From contig CAYJMF010000001.1 of the NCBI GenBank assembly GCA_964370855.1, forward strand, positions 62,001-126,000: 64,000 nucleotides of DNA, written 5' to 3'. Below the pieces are notes generated by a model. It did not search any database and was not told where the DNA came from. It saw only the letters and a program-made list of their open reading frames with translations. A program made the position numbers and the translations under genes. This document shows, piece after piece, positions 19,694-28,565 of the stretch. Each line of letters begins with the position of its first letter. Position 1 is the stretch's first letter. The stretch comes from JAKLKS01 sp964370855. Lineage in GTDB: Bacteria; Planctomycetota; JAJSAM01; JAKLKS01.

Positions 19694-19956
19694 CCAGGGG
19701 GGGATCGGATGCCGAGTGTGCGCTGGTTCAGGACGGAGGTCAACGGGATCGGCGGGCACCTCATCGACCAGGTGGATGCGGGGAGGGCCGGAGGACTCCC
19801 GAGTGGGTGATTCGGGGTCACCGCATGACCCGGACCTGCGCTCGGGATCGAGGTCTGCTGCCGGTTCCGAGTCCGGGGGGCCCCCGATCGGGGCCGCGAT
19901 CTACGGGAGGGTCGCCCCCGGGCCCGTCCGGGTAGCATGGCCCGTGGAGGGAGCCC

Positions 19957-22900
19957 ATGGCCCTGTCGAAACCAACTCAGTTGGGGCTCGCCGCCGCTGC
20001 CTTGATCATTGTGGGTGCCGCCGCCTGGTTCTTCGGATCCGTCTCCGCTCCACCGCCGGGGCCCGGCTCAACGACTCCGCTCCCCGCAGCCGAGCGCGCA
20101 CCTCCGGAGCCGTCCACTCCTCCCGAGGGGAAGGCCAGGGCGCGGTCCCCGGGGGGAACCGGGTTCGTCACGGGGCGCCTGGTTCGTGGCGCGGCCACCA
20201 ATCCTGTGTCCGGAGAAGTAGTGGCGTCCTTCCCCGGGTTGGCGCCGGTCGTCATTCAAACCGCAGCCCGGGGGTACTTCCGCGTGGAGGGATTGCCGGT
20301 GGAGAGTCCCTTCACGCTGACCGCATCCTCGCTCGGACTGCTCCCCGCACGGGTACCGGACCTGCGAATCCCCATGAGCGGAGTCCTCGACCTCGGGGAT
20401 CTGGAACTCGGGACGGGAGCCACCCTCGAGGTCCTCGTCACCCGGGGTGCCGTGCAGCCCGCCGCGGGGATCGTCGCCACCCTGCATCGGCGAATCCCGG
20501 ATTGGGACGACATCCAGGAGGAAGAGAACGGGCCCGCCGCGGAACAACCCGCGGCCCCCGTGGGAACCACGACCACGGACGCCGCGGGTCGGGCGCTGTT
20601 CCGGGAGACGCCTCCGGGAGACTGGACCGTGAGGGTCGAATGCCCGGGCTTCGCTGCCGCCGCGGCGGTGACTTCCTTCAGCGATGGTGAGTCCCTGGAG
20701 CCCCTGCGGATTCACCTCATGCCGGCCCACTCCCTCACCGGGACGGTCCGGGAGGAGGGGGGCCGGCCGGCCCCCGGCGTGGAAGTCCTGGCGCGCACCG
20801 CCGGTTGGCACCTGCCGGGCACCTTCCGGGAGCTTCGGGGGGTCTCGGGCACCGATGGCCGCTACCGCATCGAGGGGCTGGAGGAGTCCTCGATCGACCT
20901 TCTCGTGAGGCCACCGGGGGGGTGCATCCGGCGGGTCACGAGGGCGATGATTCCGGACCTGGCCGTCCTAGACATCACCCTCGAGAAGGGGGAGTTGCAG
21001 GGGGAGGGGATCACCCTCAAGGGACGCATCGTGGAGGGATCCGGAGGAGCCGCGGTGGCCGGAGCCCGGGTTCTCGTCGAGGTGGCGCTGCGCGGGTGGG
21101 GAGACGGGCCGGCTTCGGAAACGGCGGTGTCGGGGTCCGGCGGGGAATTCGAAGTCCGGGGGCTCCCCGGCGGGGAGCGGGCCCGTGCTCGCGTCCGCGC
21201 GGTCGGCTACATTCCCGCCGAGATCGACGGGTTGGAGACGTTCAAGACCCTGGGCCCCGGAGAGGCACTCGACCTGGAGGTGCGCCTCCACCGGGGGGGG
21301 ACCGTGCGTGGGACGGTGAAGGACATCGAGGGAACCCCGATGCCCGGCGTCCTGGTGAGGATGACGGCGAGCCGGGACAGGACGGACGACATCCTCGGTG
21401 ACCTGGATCGCGCCCTCTATGGCTCCTCGGTGACCCGGACGAGGGAGGATGGAACCTATCTCCTCGGTCCGTGCTACCCCGGGAAGGGGGTCTTCTCCAT
21501 CACCTCCCCGGGCTACCTGCTCGCCGACGGGACAGGGGACGCCGCAGGGGCCGGTGAGAAGAAGGCGGTGGCGCCCTCCAGGGTGGTGGAGGTCGTCGAA
21601 GGAGCGGAGGCGACCCGGGACTTCGTGCTCTCGGCCGCCGGCATCGTGGAGGGCACAGTCCGGAACGCGGCGGGTGAGCCCCGGGCCGGCTTCACGGTCT
21701 TGATAGAGAAGGAGGACACCTTCGACGTGGAGGCGGTGGGGCCGCCCACCGATGCGGAGGGGCGCTTCCGGGTGGAAGGCGTGGGTCCGAGAAAGGCTCT
21801 GGTGGTGTCCGCCCGGGGCCCCGGGGAGAAGGGCGAGTCGGCGGCGTTCGACATCGACCGGGGCGCCACGATTCGAAACGTCGCCGTGACGGTAGAGGAG
21901 ACCAATGCCATCACGGGGACGGTGAGGACCTGGGACGGATCTCCGCTGGTCGATCCGAGGCTCTACCTGCTGATGGGGGACCTGGACCGCACGACGATGC
22001 CCTGGCAGATGCTGACCTCCACCTGGAGCGGCGACCTCTGCGTACCCGGGCCGGACGGTTCCTTCAGGTTCGAGGACGTCTACCCTTCCGAGCACGGCAT
22101 CGTGGCGTTCGCGCGCGGGTGCAGTCCGGTCGTCGTCTCCCCGGTTCCTGTGGAGGAGACCGGCATCGTCTCGGGGATCGAGATCGTCCTCGAACCGGGG
22201 CGCTCGCTCCGGGGGACGGTCGTCGATGAAGCGGGGGAGCCCGTTGAGGGTGCCGAGATCTTCCTGGATGCCCATCCGGGGAAGTTCAAGACGGATGAGG
22301 AGCTCCGGCAGGTGACCGGGGCCGACGGGCGGTTCGCCCTGGCCGATCTCTCGGAGGGCATCGTCGAACTCATCGTACGAAGCGCGGGACGACCCGAGGC
22401 CAGGAAGACGGTGGTGACGGGGACGACCGACAACGTCCTTACGCTGGAAGATGGGCGACGGATTGCGGGGATCGTCGTGGACGCCGCCACCGGGAGGGGA
22501 GTCCCCGGAGTCGAGATCATCGTCAAGGAACGCGGGGCCACGCGAGTCGGCCTTGCCGACTTCTTCGGAAGGACGCCCCTCCACAGCGCGACCAGTGACG
22601 GGGAAGGCCGGTTCGCCGTGGTCGAACTGGCGTCGGGCACCTACACCGTCTCCATCGGGAAGTTGGGGGACCTGGAGGCATCCGCTATGGAGTACATGCC
22701 TCTGGCAATCAGGGGCGTGAAGGCGGGAACGGAGGACCTCCGGCTCCAGCTGGAGACCGGGCTCTCGATCTCGGGGAGCATCGTGGACACGGACGGCAAT
22801 CCCATCCTGGAGTCGCTTCCGATCGAGGTGGTCCCCTTCGGCGAGGACGGAAGGCTCATAGGCAAGGGGCGCACGGAGTCGATTTCACTGCCCGACGGGA

Positions 22901-23853
22901 CCTTCCGGATCGCGGGCCTTCCCGCGGGGACCTACGAGTTGATCTTCAATTCGGGACGCAGATCGTTCGCTTCGCCCCAGGAGACCCCGAGTCCCTTCGC
23001 CGAGACCATCGTGGCGAAGGTCGCCGCGGGGACGAGTGGACTGGTCGTCAGGGTCGCCCGAGGGTTGACCATCTCGGGAAAGGTCATGGACGAGGACGGG
23101 AAACCGCCCGTGGGATTCGGGATGCTACGGATCTACCCGTCCCGGCAGGAGGAGGGCGAGGCTTTCGTCAGGCTGTACGCTAGGGTGGACGAAGAGGGCG
23201 GTTTCACCACCCCCGCGCTCGCTCCGGGGAGAACCTACGACATCCATGCGAACGGTTTCGAGGGCCTGACGGACGGCGCGGTAACGGGGTTGGAGCCCGG
23301 AGCGAGGGATGTGGTCCTCCGCCTGACCAGGGGCTCGGCGATCTCCGGCCGGCTCCTCCTTCCCGATGGCCGGCCGGCACCCGAGGGAATCCTCGTGGCG
23401 GCGAAGGCCCTGGGAGGAGGGCGCAGTCGCGGTGTCGGCTCCCGGAGCAAGACGGCGAAGGACGGGGTGTTCCGAATCACTGGGTTGGAACCCTCCGAGT
23501 ATCAGATCGTGGGCGGCGGCGACGGCTCCGACTTTGCCCCCACGCGCGCACCCGGGACCTTTCGGCCGGGGGACGGCGGCGTCGAGATCCGGCTCGAACC
23601 CGGTTGCACGGTCTCCGGCGTCCTTGTGGATGCCGACGGGAAGCCCGTGAAGGCCCGGTCCCTCACGGCCAGGCAGGACGAGCCATTCGACAACCACTGC
23701 TGGGGCGAGTCCTACGGTGACGGGACCTTTCTCGTGAAGGGACTCGCCCGCGGGAGAGTCCAGTTGGGGGTCTTCTTCGGGGAAGGCCACGTCGAACTCG
23801 GCGAGTTCGACGTCCCGGCCAAGGACCTGCGGATCACGGTGAAGCCGGAGTGA
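19957..23853 (+). CDS. Membrane-anchored carboxypeptidase-regulatory-like repeat protein without sigma domain
   Basis: Encodes 1298 residues. A single N-terminal membrane helix (LGLAAAALIIVGAAAWFFG, residues 9-27) acts as anchor or uncleaved signal. A Pro-rich linker follows, then about twelve repeats of the G.V.D..G.PV.G type. A ribosome binding site GGAGGGAGCCC precedes the ATG. From about residue 850 to the end the order and sequence of repeats match the C-terminus of the sigma fusion at 4835-8968, including VDADGKPVKA, LARGRV and the closing DLGEF/ELGEF..PA motif. The protein therefore looks like a sensor half without the sigma head. It diverges from the sigma fusion at 16409-19693. Likely extracytoplasmic; ligand unknown. 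Confidence 0.83.
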   Translation: MALSKPTQLGLAAAALIIVGAAAWFFGSVSAPPPGPGSTTPLPAAERAPPEPSTPPEGKARARSPGGTGFVTGRLVRGAATNPVSGEVVASFPGLAPVVIQTAARGYFRVEGLPVESPFTLTASSLGLLPARVPDLRIPMSGVLDLGDLELGTGATLEVLVTRGAVQPAAGIVATLHRRIPDWDDIQEEENGPAAEQPAAPVGTTTTDAAGRALFRETPPGDWTVRVECPGFAAAAAVTSFSDGESLEPLRIHLMPAHSLTGTVREEGGRPAPGVEVLARTAGWHLPGTFRELRGVSGTDGRYRIEGLEESSIDLLVRPPGGCIRRVTRAMIPDLAVLDITLEKGELQGEGITLKGRIVEGSGGAAVAGARVLVEVALRGWGDGPASETAVSGSGGEFEVRGLPGGERARARVRAVGYIPAEIDGLETFKTLGPGEALDLEVRLHRGGTVRGTVKDIEGTPMPGVLVRMTASRDRTDDILGDLDRALYGSSVTRTREDGTYLLGPCYPGKGVFSITSPGYLLADGTGDAAGAGEKKAVAPSRVVEVVEGAEATRDFVLSAAGIVEGTVRNAAGEPRAGFTVLIEKEDTFDVEAVGPPTDAEGRFRVEGVGPRKALVVSARGPGEKGESAAFDIDRGATIRNVAVTVEETNAITGTVRTWDGSPLVDPRLYLLMGDLDRTTMPWQMLTSTWSGDLCVPGPDGSFRFEDVYPSEHGIVAFARGCSPVVVSPVPVEETGIVSGIEIVLEPGRSLRGTVVDEAGEPVEGAEIFLDAHPGKFKTDEELRQVTGADGRFALADLSEGIVELIVRSAGRPEARKTVVTGTTDNVLTLEDGRRIAGIVVDAATGRGVPGVEIIVKERGATRVGLADFFGRTPLHSATSDGEGRFAVVELASGTYTVSIGKLGDLEASAMEYMPLAIRGVKAGTEDLRLQLETGLSISGSIVDTDGNPILESLPIEVVPFGEDGRLIGKGRTESISLPDGTFRIAGLPAGTYELIFNSGRRSFASPQETPSPFAETIVAKVAAGTSGLVVRVARGLTISGKVMDEDGKPPVGFGMLRIYPSRQEEGEAFVRLYARVDEEGGFTTPALAPGRTYDIHANGFEGLTDGAVTGLEPGARDVVLRLTRGSAISGRLLLPDGRPAPEGILVAAKALGGGRSRGVGSRSKTAKDGVFRITGLEPSEYQIVGGGDGSDFAPTRAPGTFRPGDGGVEIRLEPGCTVSGVLVDADGKPVKARSLTARQDEPFDNHCWGESYGDGTFLVKGLARGRVQLGVFFGEGHVELGEFDVPAKDLRITVKPE

Positions 23854-23967
23854 GACACCGGATCCTGTGGGCAACTCGGGCACCATCGGAAACCTACGGC
23901 ACCCTTCAACCCCAGGTCTGATGGCGGCGCGGCCCGAGTGGGTGCTTCCGGGAAGCTTCGCTGGTGA

Positions 23968-24150
23968 TCAGGGGCCGGGGTCAAGAGACGACTCTTTCGC
24001 CCTCTGCTGTCTCGAGCCCGAACAGAAGGTCAAGAGTGTCTTGGCGCGGAGCAGGGCGGGGGATTCGATTCCAGTCGCCGGAGCGTGGTGGTGGACAGGC
24101 TGGTCTCCGGCGAGACGACCGTCCATGTCCTGCTCGGGAAGTCCCGCTGA
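23968..24150 (+). pseudogene. Possible C-terminal remnant of a repeat protein
   Basis: The 312-nt region 23854-24165 between two convergent genes has no intact gene. One plus-strand frame closing at a TGA at 24148-24150 ends VVVDRLVSGETTVHVLLGKSR. That resembles the final strand of a carboxypeptidase-regulatory-like domain (compare the VKGLARGRVQLGVFFG ending of the gene just upstream). The frame has no start codon with a ribosome binding site and opens directly after a stop. I read it as a decayed tail left by recombination between paralogues, with low confidence. Confidence 0.25.
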
Positions 24151-24165
24151 CCGCGCCCGCCGGAC

Positions 24166-25707
24166 CTACTTCGTCAGCCGGACCTCCACGTCCACGATGG
24201 TCTTCGGGGCGACGATGACCGTGTTGGTCCCGAGGACCTCCTGGTTCTCCGGCGGACGTACGACCTCGACGGTATAGCGTCCTGGAGCCAGGGGACTCCC
24301 ATGGACCACCGGGCCGGCCGTCTCCGAGGGCCACGACCACTCCCCTTCCTTCGACTCCCCCCAGAAGCCGCCCCCGACGAACTCACCCTTTTCGTCCCGG
24401 AGACGTACGGTGTCAGGTACGACAACCGTCCCGTGCAGGTCGCGGACGGTGACCCGCAGCCAACCTCCCGAGCGGAGGAGGAACTCCACAGGGACCTCCT
24501 TCCCGGAGTCCACCTGGACCTCCTTCTCGGCGGCGATCCCGAAGGCCGTCATGTCCCACGGCCCCCCGTGGCCCTCGACCTTGAGCCGGTACGTCCCGGC
24601 CTGGAGATTCTCCAGCCTGCAGCGCCCCTCGGCGTCGAGTTCCACCTTCTCCTCGTAGAACCCCTCAAGCAGCCCGCCGCCGGTGTCCTTGATTGTCACC
24701 GAGATCGCCTTCGGGGACTTTCCTCCGTCGTCCACGACGAAGAGACTCAGGGTCCCCGGCACTCCCGGTTCCGATAGGACGACGGTGATGTCGTGGAGCG
24801 CGGGGTCCCCTTCCACCAGGAACTCCCCGGCCTTCTGCGCCTTCCCCGGGGACTTGATGGAGTAGAGGAGCCGCATGCCCGTCCGGGGGCAGATGGTCAG
24901 GACGCCATCGAGGGAGTCCAGCCCACCGCCTCCACCCATGTGCGAGCCGCCACCTTCGCCGTTGAAGCTGAACCTGCCTTCGAGGACGTCATTCCCCTCC
25001 TCGTCCACGATGTGGATGCGGACAACGTGCTTCTCCATGACGAAGTCCACGTCCGTATCGCCGGCTTCGACGGCCCGTTCCTGGCCCGCATCGAAACTCC
25101 AGACGGTCACGGGGCCCTGGTCCAGCCCGGAGAGGACGTACCGTCCCGTCTCGTCCGAGGCGGTGCGGTCCCGACCATCCTTGACCTGGATCCTCATCCC
25201 GGGAACGGGGGAGCCGTCGGGGAAGGAGACCCGTCCAGAGACCGCGTATCCCGCTTCCATCCGGATCTCGATCCCCTCGGAGGGGACACCCAGTTCGACC
25301 GAACCAGGAACCTGCCCCGGATGGAAGGCGGTCAGCCTCGTCCTTCCCGCTGGCTGGCTGAGAACAAAGCGGCCGTCGGCGTCCGTCCAGGCCCGGATCC
25401 CCTCGGTGGACTCGACGGTGACCCCCTCGAGGGGCAGGCCATCCGCTCCCAGGACCCGTCCCCGCACCGCCGGAGACGTCGGGGGTCCGGAGGGCGCCGG
25501 GGCAGGCTCCACCGCGGGGCGGGGTTCCGGGGGTGGAAGCTCCTCTTGTTCGGCCGGAGGCCCGGTCGCTGGTCTTGTGGCGTGGTCCGGAAGCCCCCCT
25601 TCGTGGGGGCCTGGTTCCTCCGGGGGGGCCCCCCGCAGGACGAGGAAGACCCCCAGCGCGAGAAGGGCTACTCCCCCAAGGACGGCGGCTCGCCCGTGGT
25701 TGGCCAT
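24166..25707 (-). CDS. Membrane-anchored protein with N-terminal carboxypeptidase-regulatory-like repeats
   Basis: Encodes 513 residues. An N-terminal membrane helix (AVLGGVALLALGVFLVL, residues 8-24) is followed by a Pro/Glu-rich linker to about residue 75. Two clear repeats come next (GRVLGADGLPLEGVTV and GRVSFPDGSPVPGMRIQV). Three or four more divergent beta-sandwich domains complete the protein (for example RLKVEGHGGPW and RVTVRDLHGTVVVPDT). It has no sigma domain. It is the smallest intact repeat protein in the window and lies convergent to the large one at 19957-23853. Likely displayed outside the cytoplasmic membrane; no enzyme motif seen. Confidence 0.78.
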   Translation of the reverse strand: MANHGRAAVLGGVALLALGVFLVLRGAPPEEPGPHEGGLPDHATRPATGPPAEQEELPPPEPRPAVEPAPAPSGPPTSPAVRGRVLGADGLPLEGVTVESTEGIRAWTDADGRFVLSQPAGRTRLTAFHPGQVPGSVELGVPSEGIEIRMEAGYAVSGRVSFPDGSPVPGMRIQVKDGRDRTASDETGRYVLSGLDQGPVTVWSFDAGQERAVEAGDTDVDFVMEKHVVRIHIVDEEGNDVLEGRFSFNGEGGGSHMGGGGGLDSLDGVLTICPRTGMRLLYSIKSPGKAQKAGEFLVEGDPALHDITVVLSEPGVPGTLSLFVVDDGGKSPKAISVTIKDTGGGLLEGFYEEKVELDAEGRCRLENLQAGTYRLKVEGHGGPWDMTAFGIAAEKEVQVDSGKEVPVEFLLRSGGWLRVTVRDLHGTVVVPDTVRLRDEKGEFVGGGFWGESKEGEWSWPSETAGPVVHGSPLAPGRYTVEVVRPPENQEVLGTNTVIVAPKTIVDVEVRLTK

Positions 25708-25733
25708 AGGCCCATTCTAGGCTGTGGCGGGCG

Positions 25734-25955
25734 ATGGGATTCCCGTTCTTCCTCCGTGTCGTGTGGCGCAGGTACATCGGGCCCCTTCGGAGCCCTACAT
25801 GTGATCGCACCGCGCCACCGCGCAAGGGGCCGGGTCGCACTACACGGTCTCGCGCGTCACAAATCACGCGGCGCAGGCTCGAAACGACGCTCCGCAACGA
25901 CCCCAAATGGCTGAAAACGCCCAAGGTCGCCCGCGAACTGCGGAAGTTGGGCTAG
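25734..25955 (+). CDS. Small basic hypothetical protein, uncertain
   Basis: A 73-codon frame whose last 30 residues look protein-like and strongly basic (RRRLETTLRNDPKWLKTP, then VARELRKLG), ending 12 nt before the thioredoxin start. The N-terminal half has poor coding character and no ribosome binding site, so the true start may lie further in, or this may be only the tail of a broken gene. No family recognised. Confidence 0.3.
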   Translation: MGFPFFLRVVWRRYIGPLRSPTCDRTAPPRKGPGRTTRSRASQITRRRLETTLRNDPKWLKTPKVARELRKLG

Positions 25956-25967
25956 GATCCGAGGGCG

Positions 25968-26303
25968 ATGACGCGATTCCAGTGTGCGTGGGCCTTCCTC
26001 GCTCTCCTGCTCTCCTGGTGCGGGCCTGCCGGTCCCTGCCGGGCCGCCGTCCCACCGGTCGGGGTCGGCGACCCGGCGCCCGAGATCGGGGTCCGCAAGT
26101 GGCTGAACGTGCCCGCGGGCCAGGAGCCCTCCCCCGAGTCCCTGAAGGGCCGCGTCGTGATGATCGAGTTCTGGGGCACGTGGTGCGGCCCCTGCGTTCG
26201 GGCGATGCCCAAGGTGCAGGAGATCCACGATCGGTACCGGGAACGGGGGCTCACGGTGCTGGCCATCTCCTACGAGACCCTCGACGTGATGGGAAGGTTC
26301 TGA
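25968..26303 (+). pseudogene. TlpA-type thioredoxin-fold protein, 3'-truncated at the island edge
   Basis: The 111 visible residues comprise a signal peptide (ALLLSWCGPAGPCRAA), the segment before the fold (GDPAPEIGVRKWLNV), the redox motif FWGTWCGPCVRAMP at about 68-81 and the following helix and strand to VLAISYE. The protein then stops after DVMGRF. TlpA/ResA-like proteins normally run another 50-70 residues carrying the cis-proline strand and last helix, and these are missing. The break coincides with the change to lower-GC island DNA, so I infer that the 3' half was lost when the island arrived or later rearranged. Intact relatives reduce periplasmic disulfides or cytochrome c. Expression may persist but a working fold is unlikely. 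Confidence 0.6.
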
Positions 26304-26400
26304 TTCGGGTCTAGGGCCTAGCGCCAAGAAACGATTGGGGACACCCAGGACCTCACGAGTCCCTTTCCTCCGCCACGGATCTTTCGATGTTCAACACCCC

Positions 26401-26427
26401 AATCACAACTCGCGTCAATCACAACTC
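26401..26427. repeat. Short direct repeat at the island's left side
   Basis: The 11-mer AATCACAACTC occurs twice, at 26401-26411 and 26417-26427, separated by 5 nt. The second copy overlaps the stop end of qatD. It may be incidental or a remnant of a recombination site; nothing here resembles the tRNA fragment at the right edge. Confidence 0.4.
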
Positions 26428-27198
26428 CTCAGGACTCCCACCTACCGAGGATATCAACTGGCGCAAGTTGGAAAGGATCGCCTGTCCGACTACAGTCGGG
26501 GCCAGATCAAGAACGCCTGCCATCGCAACAACGGCATCTCTGACGTCCGTTGGGCGCGCCTGTCGTACACCGCACTGGACGAAGGGGCCATCCGTCTCTG
26601 TCAGCAGCCGCTCGAGTGGCAACGAACCGACAACGGTGCGATGACGAGGTTTCTTGAGCATCTCGGCATTGACAGAGAAGTAGCAGCCAAGGTCCACGGC
26701 CCGCCTTGCCTCCGCACGGCTTCCCGTGAACCAGTGAAGGACGACACAACCTCGTGCTGGAGGGAGGTGCTCTTCAACCAGGTCCAAGACCGCCGATGCC
26801 GCGCGCACGCTGTGGACTGTGAGGACCTTTCCGCCAGCAAGAGCACATAGCTTGAGGATCCTCTCGAACACGACCTTCTGCATCGGCAGGGATCGGAAAT
26901 GGCGAGGCCCAGCATCGAGGCCAACTTCGCCGACGTAACGAGCCTGGGGGAGGTACTGCTCCCAGAGCGACATCTCAGATGCCCTCGACGCGACTAGCTG
27001 GGGGTGCATCCCGAGCGCCGCTCTCACGTGGCGCGTCCGCGACGCCAACTCCAAGTTGCGCGGCCATGCCCGCGGCGTCGTGGTAACCGCAAGCGTGTAC
27101 ACCCGTTGCACATCACACTCGGCCACCACCCCCGCGTGATCTTGGTAGAGATCGAGGTGGCAATGGAGATCGACAAGCGGGGTCGCCGCGTCCAGCAC
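26419..27198 (-). CDS. qatD: QatD, TatD-family metal-dependent nuclease of the Qat system
   Basis: Encodes 259 residues of a TatD-type TIM-barrel hydrolase. Metal and active-site residues are visible in order: HCH (12-14) followed by LD, Glu91 in GEVGLD, His129 in LTVHS, His155 in LHWFTG, and Asp203 in TETDGP. TatD proteins are 3'-5' exonucleases or deoxyribonucleases. The GTG start at 27198 lies 2 nt after the qatC stop, so translation is probably coupled. It is the last gene of the qatABCD operon. In characterised Qat systems the TatD-like protein is needed for phage resistance; its substrate is not known from this sequence. Confidence 0.9.
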   Translation of the reverse strand: MLDAATPLVDLHCHLDLYQDHAGVVAECDVQRVYTLAVTTTPRAWPRNLELASRTRHVRAALGMHPQLVASRASEMSLWEQYLPQARYVGEVGLDAGPRHFRSLPMQKVVFERILKLCALAGGKVLTVHSVRAASAVLDLVEEHLPPARGCVVLHWFTGSRAEARRAVDLGCYFSVNAEMLKKPRHRTVVGSLPLERLLTETDGPFVQCGVRQARPTDVRDAVVAMAGVLDLAPTVVGQAILSNLRQLISSVGGSPEEL

Positions 27199-27200
27199 GT

Positions 27201-28565
27201 TCAGCGCGGTTCCGCGCGGGCGCGCGCCAGAAGTTCCGAAAGCTCCGCCATGCCCCGTTGGTACACCCCCGAGAGGGCCTCATTGTTCTCGGGCGCATCC
27301 GACAGGGGACCTGACTTGTGCACCAGCAGTCTCGCCAACTGCGGAGACCCACGGAACCTGCCAATGGCCATCTGGAGGGAGCGGATGACCTGGCCCTCCG
27401 CCTGGACGGTATTGAGTGTCCGAGCTTCCAAGTCCCCAATCGTGTAGACAGTCGGATCTGCACCTCTGCCAAGCGCCCCAAGCAGTGCTGCGCGCCGAAC
27501 GAGGCAGGGGAGGCAGTAGCCACAGTGCTGAATGCCACGCCCCTTCCAGCGGCCTTTCGTGGGCGATGAGCAGGAGAGCGTACTACCGAGAACTCGCGTC
27601 AGCAAAGCGCGGTTCGCGCACTCCCCGGTCATTTCGCCCTTTGTTCGGTTCCAGTACGGATTCGTCACTTGCCCCCTCATTCCCATCGTAGCCAGCAGTT
27701 CGTTCCACCGCGCCAGGTAGAAAGGATGGGTAGTCCGGGTGCTCAGCGAACCCAGGCGCAAGTGGTCGAGTGGCACGTTGAGGGCAATCAGTCCGTTCTC
27801 CGGAACCCGAAGAGTGAACTCGTCTCCGAGTCCTGTGCCTGCGAAGGCACCAAGTGCCAGGAACAGAAACGATCGACTTCGCGTCGACGGCTCTGAAGCT
27901 ACGTTCTGGACCAGGCCATTTTCGAGCGCCATCCACATGCCCAGTCGTCGAAGCGGACGTCCATAGTGCTCCGCCAGCCCACTGAAGCAGGCAGTTTGCG
28001 CATTGCTGATGGCCGGTTCTTGAGCATGACTCACGAATAGCGGGTCCATCCCCGCCTCGAGCAAGTCGATCGCTCCGATGAGGCTGTCGAGCCCGCCTGA
28101 GAAGAGGCTCACTCCATCAAGACCAAGCTCGATGGCTCCGGGAGGTCTCGGCGGTCTCTCTGGTCTGACTCCGTTGGGCCATGACCGGAAGGACAGTGTC
28201 CATAGATCACCTGTTAGGAAGTCGAGCATCCGCTTCAGGAGCGGGGCAACTTCCGTCCATCGCGCAGGCGCGCTCACGGGTACCACAACACGCAGTTCGC
28301 GTGTCCACGAGTCTTGGGACTCCGTGGAGCGGCAGACCCGCGTGTCCGCGGCGTGAACATGGGTGGCAAGCGCGAGCAGGTCGAGGCCGAGGTCAGATGG
28401 GAAGACGTTCAGCACCGCAAGGTCGTCGCAGGCCCTCCCGATGCCATAGCTCAGTCTCCCGCTTGCCTCGACCAGGTCAATCCGTGTGACGACCTCCTGC
28501 GGAAAGGGATGGATCGCCATGCGATCCGCTGTGCCGCATCGTCCAGCGATCGCATGGCGACTCAT
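27201..28565 (-). CDS. qatC: QatC, QueC-like PP-loop protein of the Qat system
   Basis: Encodes 454 residues. The N-terminal 145 residues are specific to QatC. The PP-loop ATP-binding motif SLFSGGLDS sits at 153-161. A QueC-type zinc site is formed by Cys332 and the cluster HCGYCLPC (Cys348, Cys351, Cys354). QueC makes the 7-cyano-7-deazaguanine precursor of queuosine, so QatC is inferred to activate or transfer a carboxylate or nucleobase group in defence. Its ATG overlaps the qatB stop (ATGA), indicating translational coupling. The order A-B-C-D is canonical. Confidence 0.92.
   Translation of the reverse strand: MSRHAIAGRCGTADRMAIHPFPQEVVTRIDLVEASGRLSYGIGRACDDLAVLNVFPSDLGLDLLALATHVHAADTRVCRSTESQDSWTRELRVVVPVSAPARWTEVAPLLKRMLDFLTGDLWTLSFRSWPNGVRPERPPRPPGAIELGLDGVSLFSGGLDSLIGAIDLLEAGMDPLFVSHAQEPAISNAQTACFSGLAEHYGRPLRRLGMWMALENGLVQNVASEPSTRSRSFLFLALGAFAGTGLGDEFTLRVPENGLIALNVPLDHLRLGSLSTRTTHPFYLARWNELLATMGMRGQVTNPYWNRTKGEMTGECANRALLTRVLGSTLSCSSPTKGRWKGRGIQHCGYCLPCLVRRAALLGALGRGADPTVYTIGDLEARTLNTVQAEGQVIRSLQMAIGRFRGSPQLARLLVHKSGPLSDAPENNEALSGVYQRGMAELSELLARARAEPR

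Noticed and set aside
16895..19810. 971-codon plus-strand frame opposite the third sigma fusion
   Set aside because: Antisense open frame caused by GC-rich third positions; no domain pattern and no ribosome binding site.
26335..26850. Plus-strand frame opposite qatD
   Set aside because: qatD has all TatD active-site motifs on the minus strand; the plus frame has no coding character.
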